Source: Limnoperna fortunei
Lineage: Eukaryota; Mollusca; Bivalvia; Mytilida; Modiolidae
Direction of reading: 5' to 3'
Length of the DNA stretch: 64,000 bases
NCBI GenBank assembly: GCA_944474755.1
Contig: OX104113.1
Location: forward strand, 68,097,944 to 68,161,943
Shown here: piece after piece, positions 1 to 10,129 of the stretch
Layout of the letters: every line of letters starts with the position of its first letter
Numbering within the stretch: position 1 is the first letter of the stretch
Position numbers and translations under genes: made by a program
Notes under the pieces: model-generated
Seen by the model: the letters and a program-made list of their open reading frames with translations, nothing else
Databases searched by the model: none
What the model was told of the DNA's origin: nothing

Positions 1-202
1 AAATGTCATCATACAGATGTTTGTTGATTTGTTGTTCTTTTAATGTACAAAGATAATAAATATATCATTTTATGAGTAATGTAATTTAATACTAAATGTA
101 TGAGTTATGTGATTTAATACAAAAATGCTTTTTATTTTGCCTTTCTTTTTTATTTAATTTCTATATTGAAATTTCGATCTGAATTTTATATTTCTATTAC
201 AG

Positions 203-2124
203 CTTATTTGGAGATGTCATTGTACCCAGTGAGACAAGGGTTTATAATGTAAGTGTTTAAGGTAATTAGTGTGTAAAAAATTAACACACAAATTGACATT
301 CATCTACATGTTACAAGTCTGTTGGATAGAACCGATAGCTGGTAAGAACTGCTCTCGCAGCCATTTATCCCTTAAGTATTCTATAGATTCTACCTACGAT
401 ATATACACAATAAGCATAAGAAAACATTATGATTGTTTTATCATGTACAATCATTCAAGAAACCATGTTAAATTACTATTGGGAAACTCTTGGACTATAA
501 AATGTCATCAAAGATACCAAGGTTAATAGAATTTACTATGCCAGACGCATGTTTCTCTCATCAAGAATCAGTCATGGTGCTGAAACAAAATAATATTTGA
601 AATCCAAATGATTAAGATTTTGTAGAGCTTGTACACCAAAAAGTCAAAAGATTATACCAAATCCAGAATGTAATAGATTTTGTTAGTAAATTTTTTTGTA
701 CATTTTTAATAAAGATTAACTAACTGAACTACAAAACAATGAAACAAATTGTTTGCTTAAGAAATCAGATTTTTTGTGCATTGATTTCAGGTTAGCGAGT
801 TGGAAACAGTTATAAAGAATAAGATTGGAGTCATTCCACATATAGAATGTGCATATGATCAGGTGAGAATTTCTATGACAGTATATCTTGAAGCATGTGA
901 TGTGAAAGTTGGCCATTTATTACAAAACCTTATTTTGTCCTAGATCATTTATTTAACAACAAATAAATTTCATGTTAAAGGCAGCATTTATGAAAGTGTA
1001 TAAGAGGTCACTTCAAACAGTATTCATGGTATATTTTTTACTCAACTGTAACTGTAGTAAAAGTTCATTTTCCTATTCAAATAGATTAATTTTAAAAACT
1101 CTTCAAATAAATAGAAATTGAAATGCAGTTTAAAAATGATCCAAAATGATCATTACCTTTTTGGTTCATTGTAATTTGACCATAAATAATTGTTTCCAGA
1201 ACATTATTTTTGAGTTATAGATTATAGATTTTTTTTACTGGGTTTTCTTTTATTTTAGTATTTTTAATCGCCCCCTTGCTTCCTTCCCTTGTTAGCTGGT
1301 CGGTTCACTTTCTGTTGTTCATTTATATCACAGAAAGCATGCATGCATTTAATTTAGGTTTTGGATAATAAAAAATGTCTTTCTTGTGCTTTGTTTTAAT
1401 CATTATATGATAAACAAATGTAAAGCCAATACACATATTATATATGACAGATATTTAACATGACCCGGTAAATGTCTTCCTCTAAATCACATCAGGATAG
1501 GGCTTATCAACATTGTGAGGCTCTTATGATCACTTTTTCCTTTTTGTGCCTGGTTCTAGATGTTTCTAGCAGATATTGTTATCCACTTAATACATAATTT
1601 CCCATATATTTTTAAACGAAAATATTAGACTTAAATATTAAATCCACGTACATGAGCCTCCAAAGCATTTGTCCTTTTTGATATTTCAGACAATGTTAGA
1701 ATGAAGACATCTGGTATCCAGTATACCAACTTTTGCTAGGGTCTATAAGGTTGAGGAAACCAGGAGACAAGTTATCATTATTGACTTTATATGAAACACA
1801 AGTACAGTCAGTGCATTTAGCACCTATAATTGGGTGATTGCATGTTAAAATAAAATACCTTGGCTTGCTTAAAATGCCATTTAAAATATTTATATTTTTT
1901 TTATGTAGAAAACCAGGAAACATTTAGTGTATGAGATTGAAATCTGCTTGACAAAGTCATTCAAGCCAATCAGCTGTGACAATGCAAGAAGATATGTTCG
2001 TCACCATCATCACACTAGTTCTGGCTCAAATGGTTCCAGTGGGTCATACAAGTATGAGAGTAATTGTCCACATACAGGCTTCCTGTATCCACCAATTCCA
2101 GGCTCTCCAGACGTATTTGGATAA
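203..2124 (+). CDS. Ribonuclease T2, gene A: last three coding exons (5' part outside window)
   Basis: Three exons can be placed: 203-248, 791-862 and 1909-2124 (stop TAA), each bounded by AG/GT and in phase. They encode the C-terminal third of an RNase T2 (secreted or lysosomal acid endoribonuclease). Seen: GVIPHIEC in exon 2, then YEIEICLTK..FKPISC and a final CPHTGFLYPPIP in exon 3; from family knowledge these match animal RNASET2 (GVIPKIQC, QIELCLTK, YPPP). The intron phases equal those of the last introns of gene B (1-base carry-over, 0, 0). An oddity is a His4 run followed by a Ser/Gly-rich stretch between the two last cysteine motifs. The catalytic motifs lie upstream, outside the window, so activity cannot be judged. 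A possible AATAAA signal is at 2296-2301. An alternative acceptor near 1928 would break the frame. Confidence 0.82.
500..595 (-). repeat. Degenerate hammerhead-associated repeat, second copy
   Basis: On the minus strand this stretch matches the repeat at 11320-11410: both carry a GAAAC segment followed by TAGTAAATTCTATTAACCTT and a GACATTTT end. Here the ribozyme core is damaged (CTGAT then TCTTGATGAGA then GAAAC, the conserved GA of CUGAUGA missing). It sits in an intron of gene A. Confidence 0.55.
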
Positions 2125-2689
2125 ACTCATTAAATTTATAATTGATTTATTCGTTGTGGCATTATTTAAACTGATAAATACGGGTAAAATTGTTCCAGTA
2201 ACACCAGCTGCTTTACTCAGGATCAAAAAATTTATACCAAATATGGTGTCTTGAACTTTGTAAGCAGTTATTACATTTGACTACAAAAATGATGAAATAA
2301 ATAACTTTAAAATATTCCTCAAAATATTGTGAAATATTTCTGTACAATATTTATAGTTATATTGGTAGTTGTTAAAATATAGTTTTGAAGTGTTTCAGAA
2401 CAAAAGACTTCATCAGCTATTAACCAATTGAAGTCTTCTTCCAAAATGGTTGAATTCGATTTTAACAGTAATACATTGGGAAGATTTTTCTGCTGGAAAA
2501 CAATTTTCAAATATTTTATTTACAATTTTTGGGTTAATTTCTGCATATTTATGACTTATTTTATCTGATTATTTATGTGTGTTATATGTGAGTTTATTCA
2601 CATTTTCTACCTATTTTTGACATTGCTAGTCCTTGACATTTGTGTATTTAATGATGATATTTGTTCATTAAAGTTCTTGCCTCAAATTA
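2125..2689. other. 3' flank of gene A, no gene seen
   Basis: AT-rich sequence after the stop of gene A with one AATAAA at 2296-2301. The short open frames on either strand show no recognisable motif and look random. Confidence 0.4.
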
Positions 2690-3700
2690 CTGTTATTTTT
2701 TTATGGATAAACTTACATGTGGGAAGATTTGACCATTGTATATAAACTTATTACAAAAAACAAAAAAAATGCTCAAAATGTTTACAATGTATTTTGCGCT
2801 TAGGTCATTTCAACCAGTTCTTAAGTTGGTCGTGTCTTGTTGTGGGTGCTTCTGAAAGAAGTGTTACAAACATCCAGACACTAATATATTTGTAACATTT
2901 ATTAATTTAGATATTCAAATTTGAACTATGTATAATTACTGAAAAGGTTAGGAAAAAGGAAGGTTCTTACCAGGTACTGTGGTTATCTCCCCTTAATAAC
3001 AAAAGGCATATGATCAACAATGCTAACTTGAGTCACACTGGTACCCCAAGTCCAATTGAACGATTTATTGTGGCCTATGTAAAAAAAAAGAGTATAGGGG
3101 GTGTTTAATATCTGTTCTATACAAAATTTAGGTACATGTTGTTTACTTCAATCATCAAACCAATATCATTTAGTTTTCAGACATATAAATTTTTTTTTTT
3201 TCATATCTCCACATTTGATAAGGGCATGGGCCTTCAGTTCTGTTGTTACACAAAATAAATATTTGCTTCACCTTAGGATACTGTGTTTGATTTCAAATTA
3301 GCTGAAAAGTACCAGGAAGAAGATTTAATCATTTTGACATTGTATTTTAACAATTTGTTAATTGTCTATCCTTTGAAGAGGGTGTGAAACTTCATTTCAA
3401 GAAAGTAGAATCCCTTTCACTTAAGAATACTTTGTGCTAAGCATGATTGAAATTAACACATAATTTTTTTTAATTTTGACATTTATATACACATTGTCTT
3501 AAATATCTCCCCTGGGAAGATGGTGAGGCCCTTCATTTGCAGTGCAAAGATACTTTGTGCCGAGTTTGACATTGACCCAGAGATTCTGGATATAAGATAA
3601 CAATGTAAAAAGTTTATGATGTAGATAATAGCTAGAATAACAGACAACACATTTTGTTTAGAAAAGTTTTCATGTCTTTGGCTCAGATTAGCTCCAAAAC
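2690..3700 (+). repeat. Diverged pearl/Helentron-like repeat region
   Basis: Diverged version of the sequence at 21183-21735. It contains degenerate ~130-bp subrepeats built around 'ggatactttgtgc', seen near 3275, 3425 and 3550, and ends with CTTTGGCTCAGATTAGCT, one arm of a hairpin kept better in the other copies. From family knowledge, bivalve pearl elements (non-autonomous Helentron relatives) have tandem core repeats and a terminal hairpin. The assignment is inference; similarity to the 21-22 kb copies continues to about 4030. Confidence 0.45.
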
Positions 3701-4436
3701 TTGACGCCATGATATATAAACTGACAAACATTGCTGATGAATCCTTCGACAGGAAAACTAGCTATCCCGTATGAGCTTAATTTTAATAGTCTATAGCAGA
3801 GACATTTCTGTAGTTAGGTTAAATCTTTACCAGCAATCCGCTGCATATCTTGATAGGCAAAGTGTATTTGTAAATATATAGAAGCTTTATATGATCATCC
3901 TCCATCAAGTTAATTATTGTTTCAACCGATGTCGTTTTGGTGTATATATTACATTTGATCTGTCCTGAGCTGCTAAAAGCATTTACGTGTACGTAAGATT
4001 TTATGGAAATAAAAAACAGCTTTACTACATAAACATTAGACAACTAGGTTAATAAATGTTTTACCGATAAATCAGGTTTTGTTTTCGAATTTTGAAAATC
4101 TAACATTAAAAGACTGTTCGGAAAAACGATGTACCTCATTGGAGATAGTTCTAATCGCTCATCCTGGCAAAGTGGCTTTCATGATGTTCTGGCCCAAAAC
4201 AAAATCCAATGTGGGTTTTTTGTTATCTGGAGTGATTCAGATCAGATGCTAAAATGAAAATGAAAATTCTAAATTTTAAAACAGTCCGATTCTTTCAAAC
4301 AAAACTTGCACCAACCTCCATCTTTTCTACACATACCTCCAACCCCTTTGTCCCGATGCAACATGTTTACAACAGAGAATATAAACGGATTCCAACAATC
4401 CAGTTACAGACCAATTTACGTTTTAAAATCATTTTA

Positions 4437-4700
4437 GGGGGACTCGTTGGCCGATTGGTTATTTAGTTAGTCTACTATTGATCAAGTGCCTGTCAACACT
4501 GAGGTTGCGGGTTCGAGTCTCACTACCGGTAGGGAGTGTTCGACTCCAATCTTATTTGACAGATTTGCCAGTTTTCCTACCGAAGGTTTAGTATTTTCTT
4601 CTGTTACTCTGGGTTCCTCCCCAATAAAAACTAGACGCGATGATATAGCTGAAAAATTGCTAAAAGTTGAGTCAAACACCATTCAAATACAAAAAAAATT
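4437..4700 (+). mobile_element. tRNA-derived SINE, full-length but diverged
   Basis: Starts with an A-box-like TGGCCGATTGG and a B box GGGTTCGAGTCTC near 4509, followed by the family body (CCTCCCCAATAAAAACTAGACGC near 4616-4640) and an A-rich CAAATACAAAAAA tail. The same body recurs many times in this window. It is a pol III-type retroposon, not a working tRNA gene. Confidence 0.8.
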
Positions 4701-4744
4701 AAATCATTTTATATTATAATTTTTTTTCCTTAACAGCACTAAAA

Positions 4745-6090
4745 TGCATTTTTAACTCAAGTGACCCGAAAGGTCATTGGCAGTCATTGTTAACTTTTCT
4801 TTAAAAATCTTCTCATCCAAAACCCACTGAAGAGATTGCTTTGAAACTTTGCACACATCATCAGTGAAATGTCTTCTACCAAGTTTGCACAAATCATGGC
4901 CTCAGACCAACCAACATCGCCGCCTCGGCTAAAAATAGAACAAGGGGGACAAAATATTGTTGTTGCCTTACAGTTAAAAAAGTATTACAGGAAAACCAAA
5001 TAGACTTTCCTTCTTAAGAATCAAAAGCTCTACAAAACACCCCAAAGGGCGAAGTTGATGACTCCTCGTAGGAGTTATTGCCCTTTAATTGCCAAAATTT
5101 ATTTTTGCCATCTTGAAAATTATTAGAACTAGAGAAAAAGTTAGTATTGCTTAATTGTTCTGCTCCGAGAGCTACAAAAATGACTTTCTGATGAACCATT
5201 TTGAAGTTATTCCCCTTGAACTGACTGAACTGCAAATTTTAATCAGTTTTTAATTGATTTTTAAAAATCTTCCCCTCTGAAACCACTGAAAGGACTGCTT
5301 TGCAACTTTGTACACATCATCAGTTAAATGTCATGAAAAGTTTGCACAACCATGGCCACAGATTAACCAACATGGCCTTCATTGCTAAAAATAGAACTGG
5401 GGGTCAAAATACAGTTTTTTGCTTACAGTTCAAAAAGTATAGCAGAGGAGACCCCACTTTATTCTGCATCAAAAGCTCTAAAAAAACTCTTCATTCAGTT
5501 AAAGCTGTACGACAAATACTTGTAGGAGTTATTACCCCTTAATAGTCAAAATTGATTATTTGTGCCATTTTTTCATATAAATGTTGAAAATTATTAGAAC
5601 TAGAGAAAAAGTTAGCATTGCTTAATTGTTTAACTCTTTGACAGCTACAAAAATGACTTCAAGGTCAAGATTGTCTAATGAACCGTTTAGGTGTTATTCT
5701 CCTTGAACGTTTTTTAATGAATTTTAAAAAATCTTATCCTCTCAAACCTTTGAAACATTGCACACACATCATTTTTTGGATATCGTCTACCAAAACTGCA
5801 AATCGTGGCAGCAGACCACCAACATGGCTACCTTGGCTTAAAATAGAATTTGGGGTGGGGGAGGGCGAGGTCAAGATTATTCAGCTCATCAAGATTTGCA
5901 AAATGATTATTGATGCATATGCGTTGGACAACTCCTTATAAGAGTTATTTCCCTTAAAAGGTCAAAATTTTAATTATTTTTGCAGACTTGTTAAACAATT
6001 CTTTATAGGAAAAAAGCTGGATAAAAAGAACTGCATAGTTGTTCAATTGGTTTCAGGTTCAGGTGAGCGACACAGGCTCCTGGGAGCGTT
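4745..6090 (+). repeat. Three degenerate ~460-bp tandem repeats with terminal hairpin (pearl-like)
   Basis: The phrase 'ctttgaaactttgcacacatcatcagtg' and variants starts near 4830, 5300 and 5745, each followed by similar 'atggcc..accaacatgg' and 'attattagaactagagaaa' segments. The block opens with CTCAAGTGACC and closes with CAGGTGAGCGACACAGG followed by the hairpin GCTCC-TGG-GAGC. This layout resembles molluscan pearl/Helentron-like elements. No coding frame spans it. Confidence 0.55.
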
Positions 6091-6309
6091 TAGTTCGTGA
6101 CTGTTAACGCTATGCTATATTTAGACAAATTTGTTTCAATTTTATTCATTAATATTGGTAAAATATGTCTCAGTACAAAAATATCTGTTGTCATGTCTTA
6201 TTTTTTTAGATTGATTGATTGTTTGCTTAAGGTCCAGCGTGCAGTACTTCAGCAATATTCAGGGCGAAAACAAGTTTACAAACAATAAAGCAAAGCTAAC
6301 GCTCGAGAT

Positions 6310-6385
6310 AAACCTGGCATTTCTTGTCAATTAAGATTGGAATAGAGTACACCCTGCCCGCAGTGAGACTAGATCCCTCATTCAT
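6310..6385 (-). mobile_element. SINE fragment (minus strand)
   Basis: Central part of the SINE body in reverse (CTTGTCAATTAAGATTGGA..GAGTACACCCTGCC). Both ends are lost. Confidence 0.55.
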
Positions 6386-7649
6386 ATTATTGACTGGTTA
6401 TAAACAAGAGCACAACAATGACAAATGTGAATATCGAACAGGTAAGTAGAACCTGCGAAGCTCAAGACGTACACCACTTTACCTTCTTTATCTTCATGGA
6501 ACTTGGCAAGACAACTTGTATTATATTTGTTTAAAATTTGACCGCTGGGCTAGTTCAGTATGAATTGGAGCCAAACATGTTAGCATAACAGTTTGTACTA
6601 TATTGCTATATACAAATATTAACAACAGGAATTTGAGGCAGCTGAACAAACAAACATAGACTTGGTAAAATCACCTTCCCGAGAACCTGCGCAATACAAG
6701 ACGGATATTTTATTCTATTTTGATCTGTAAGTCCCATTTTCATACCACAAGTATTTGTCTGCCTCGATGCCTTTTATTAGTATCTAATATTAGACTCACC
6801 TATTTAAACAGGTAAAAGCAGTATTGATTTTTGTTAAAAAAATATTCAGTAATAAATAAAAACTATACGTATAAATTATGTAGTGTTAAAATACGACCAC
6901 TGTTTTCTAGTTGGTACGATGTTTGACTACTTTTACCTGACAGATAATAGTTGAAATTGACAATATATTATAATTGTTTACTTTTTTGTCGAATATCCCC
7001 GTATTTTATTGACTAAATACTTCCCTATCTCAACTGCCATCGTATTAAATTTCCAGCTAGTGAACCGTAATGTATGGGACGTCGTTTTGTAATATATAGT
7101 AAAGATATCTTAATATTTTTTAAAAACCTAATGTTGTGTTCAAATTCATCTTTAAAAGTTCTTACTCGAAAGATAAATACCTTATGTAAGTGGTAAAAAA
7201 CTCTGGCTATAGGGCGGTTTATATGTTTTATTGCACATGATACGATATGCCAGAGCTTGATCTTCTACTGAATATATCACAACAGGAGTATTACTTAAAC
7301 AGGATAATGAGAAACCTAAATTGAAGTGATCAGTCAACCAGTTTTATTATCTCGTAATTATCACAGTTACTTACTGATATATTTCCAGGTTTTATCTGAG
7401 AGCCTATAATCTTTTTATTGGCTATATAGACAGGACGTCACGATGGATGCCATACATGGTGCAGAAAATGTTTACCTCTTCCGGTCAAAAAAGCTTTTTG
7501 ATTTTATTGTGCGTGTGTTATTTTTTGTGTTGTATTGTTTTTGTTATTTATACTGATTGTTAAGCTTTGAATACTTCTGAAATGGCATTCTAAGTCATTA
7601 CATTCAAATTCTGAGATATCTCTACTAGTTAAAGAAAACGTTTAAACTA

Positions 7650-7822
7650 AAGATATCTTGAGTATGGGCTAAATATAAACACGGCTCGCCTTAGTACTCT
7701 GTTAGAATTACATAAGAAGTAACGACAGTTAAATCGTGTTAATTACTTTTCTCATACTTCCTGGTGAAATACCGTCGTCATATATTTGCGTTTGTGGGCA
7801 GATGCAGACAGATTGTAAGTAG
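7650..7822 (+). promoter_or_regulatory. Promoter and non-coding first exon of RNase T2 gene B
   Basis: This stretch aligns with 61875-62060 upstream of gene C. Conserved elements are CTAAATATAAACACGGCT (about 7669-7686, TATA-like), CCTTAGT.CT.TGTTA.AATTAC, ACTTCCTGGT and AGATT.TAAGT.G directly before a splice donor GTAAGT at 7823. I infer a core promoter with a 5'UTR exon ending at 7822 and spliced to 10118. The transcription start is not determined. Confidence 0.6.
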
Positions 7823-7914
7823 GTAAGTTTTTAAATCGGATTATTGAATATAAAATGTCCCATTCTTATTACACTATAATGACGTATGAAATCAACAATT
7901 TTTCATAGATTTAA

Positions 7915-8044
7915 TGGAGACATGTTTTATTGGAGAAGGAAGCCGGAATACACGTGGAAACCCCTAACCTGCGGCACTAAAACTGTACAGTCTTGTCAAT
8001 TAAAGCTGCACCTGCATAACGCTCTCTCTTTCTCTCTCTCTCTA
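7915..8044 (-). mobile_element. SINE fragment (minus) followed by CT microsatellite
   Basis: Minus-strand SINE body (TTTTATTGGAGAAGGAAGCCGG, then CTTGTCAATTAAAGCTGCACCTGC) within the long 5'UTR intron of gene B. A short CT/CTTT run (about 8021-8044) follows directly. Confidence 0.55.
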
Positions 8045-8736
8045 AACGCTATTCGTTAACATGAAATGAGTGTTCGGTTTTATTAATATGATCGGTCGTT
8101 TATTTGAAATGTTTTTAATAAAAAAAAACTAAAAAATATTGTGTAATTTACGTAACCAGAATAACTTAAATGTGTTGGGGAACAAAAAGGGGAAACCAAC
8201 AGCACTAGGCCTATAGTAGTGGAATTTATAATAGCACAGTGATACTGAATTTAATTTTCCAGACTTAAAAAAATCATAAGCTTACTGGCACTTGAGTATA
8301 CGGTACTCAGCGTTTAAATCACAATTAGCGTTCTGAATATTTACTTTATTTCGTTGCTATCAATTTTCTTGTATTGAGGAACAAATCTTTTTCGTTGGAA
8401 AACATACAGGTCAAAAGTTTATATATAAAAAAAACTACATTCATGTATAAATTGAATTTGGTTTGCTTCGACTTTATAGAGAAACATCGTGAAAACAAAA
8501 AATTGATATCTTGTTTCAATCAAAAAGAAACATTTGCCTTTTGATGTTTTTTTATATTTTGAACTGTTACGCTTCTAGCGTGGATTACTAAGGTGTTAAA
8601 ATTTCGTATATAAGGGCCACCTTACTTGGAACGTAGGAAGATTATAAAAAAAAGGCGTGGTCCGTTTTTATATCCAGTTTAAATGATGTTCTTCTTTCTT
8701 TGAATATTAAACTGTGGTGATGTCTTACAACCAGTT

Positions 8737-9005
8737 GGGGCCTCGGTGGCCGAGTGGTCAAGGTAGTTCGTCTACTATTGATCACGTGGTCTGTCAACAC
8801 TGAAATTGCGGGTTCGATTCTCACTACAGGCAGGGTGTACTCGACTTCATTCTTAATTGACAAGGATTGCCAGTTTTCCTACCGCAGGTCGGGGGTTCTC
8901 TCCGGGTACTCCGGCTTCCTCCCCCAATAAAAACTGGACGCCATGAAATAGCTGAAAAATTGCTGAAATTGGCGTTAAAACACCATTCAAACAAAACAAA
9001 CAATA
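8737..9005 (+). mobile_element. tRNA-derived SINE, full length
   Basis: Clear A box TGGCCGAGTGGT (8747-8758) and B box GGGTTCGATTCTC (about 8810-8822), then the family body with CCGGGTACTCCGGCTTCCTC and a CAAACAAAACAAACAA tail. It is the best-preserved copy here. It lies in the 5'UTR intron of gene B, same orientation. Confidence 0.85.
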
Positions 9006-9204
9006 CAACCAGTTAACATTATAAGAATACCAAAGACGTCTTTAGGTTTCTCATAGTCTTTGTATTAAGTTCTTTATGACATATTTTTGAATCTCTCTTT
9101 ATTTATTTACTGTTATCAACTAAATTTTGTTTTGAAAAAAAGTGTAAGTAAGTAAACAAAAATAGAGTATATAAATAGTATATAAATCCTTTAAACATGA
9201 TAAA

Positions 9205-9376
9205 AGGCAGGGTGTACTCGACTCCAATCTTAATTGACAAGGATTGCCAGTTTTCCTACCACAGGTCGGGGGTTTTCTCCGGGTACTCCGGCTTCCTCCC
9301 CCAATAAAAACTGGACGCCATGATATAGCTGAAAAATTGCTGAAAGTGGCGTTAAACACCATCAAACAAACAAAAA
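9205..9376 (+). mobile_element. 5'-truncated SINE with 13-bp target duplication
   Basis: Begins mid-body (GGCAGGGTGTACTCGACTCC) and ends in CAAACAAACAAAAA. It is flanked by the identical 13-mer TAAACATGATAAA at 9192-9204 and 9377-9389, so it is an independent retrotransposition and not a tandem copy of the neighbour at 8737-9005. Confidence 0.85.
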
Positions 9377-10117
9377 TAAACATGATAAAGCTGCCAAAAC
9401 TGTTATTTAAATGTGTGTTTTAGTATAGTTGGGTAAGTTTGGGTAAAAAGTCACACCATGTTTATTGCAATTAAGAGATCAATGGACAATGACTTGTGAG
9501 AGCACATGATATCTATATCCCCAGGTAGAGGATAAGTGTGGTCCTCTCGTTGGGAGTTTTCGGCTTATAATATTGAAAGCCTGACAGCAGACCATATGTG
9601 AATGAGTAACGTTTTTTGAGAGCACATAACTATTTGCATGATGATGAAGACTCTTTTATAAATTTTGAAAGAAAAGTAAGTTCATTGAGGCCGCTTAAAA
9701 GGTGGAATTCTCCTCCTCCCTATGCAGTACCCCGTAGTGGTAGTAAAAGATGTGTTCCCTTGGTTTATCCACTTTTTCCGTTGATTTATTGTTTGTTAAC
9801 TTTTTCTTGTCGTAAAAACAGCTGAAATATCGTTAGCTCAACATTTAGCAACCATTCGAACAAGATGTTTTACAGTTATAAATAATTACTTAAATATCAG
9901 AAAATAAACGTTAACATATTATTTATTTATTCTAAATTTGTATTCTTTCAGTGTTTGACATTAAATTGACATTGAGAAACATAATCGTAAGTGATTATTC
10001 TGACGTGCATAAATATCTCAGAACTGCACTTTTCCGAATACAACAAATGAATATAGAGCTTCCTTATTTGTATACGTTACTACTTCGAATACTTTGACGT
10101 GTCTATAACTGTTTCAG

Positions 10118-10129
10118 ATTCGTCGATAA
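10118..10129 (+). other. 5'UTR end of gene B in first coding exon
   Basis: A pyrimidine-rich acceptor (GTTTCAG at 10111-10117) precedes 12 bases of leader and then ATGAGGATGATG. The same short leader-then-ATG arrangement is found at gene C (acceptor at 62647, ATG at 62666). Confidence 0.6.

Noticed and set aside
1990..2080. His4 plus Gly/Ser linker resembling a purification tag or vector contamination
   Set aside because: It is inside a correctly phased exon that continues into the conserved C-terminal Cys motif; the flanking introns match the paralogue.
8740..8825. tRNA gene-like A and B boxes (also near 4440, 13600, 15120, 20850, 63560)
   Set aside because: All are joined to the same body and A-rich tail and lack a convincing cloverleaf, so they are SINE heads, not tRNA genes.
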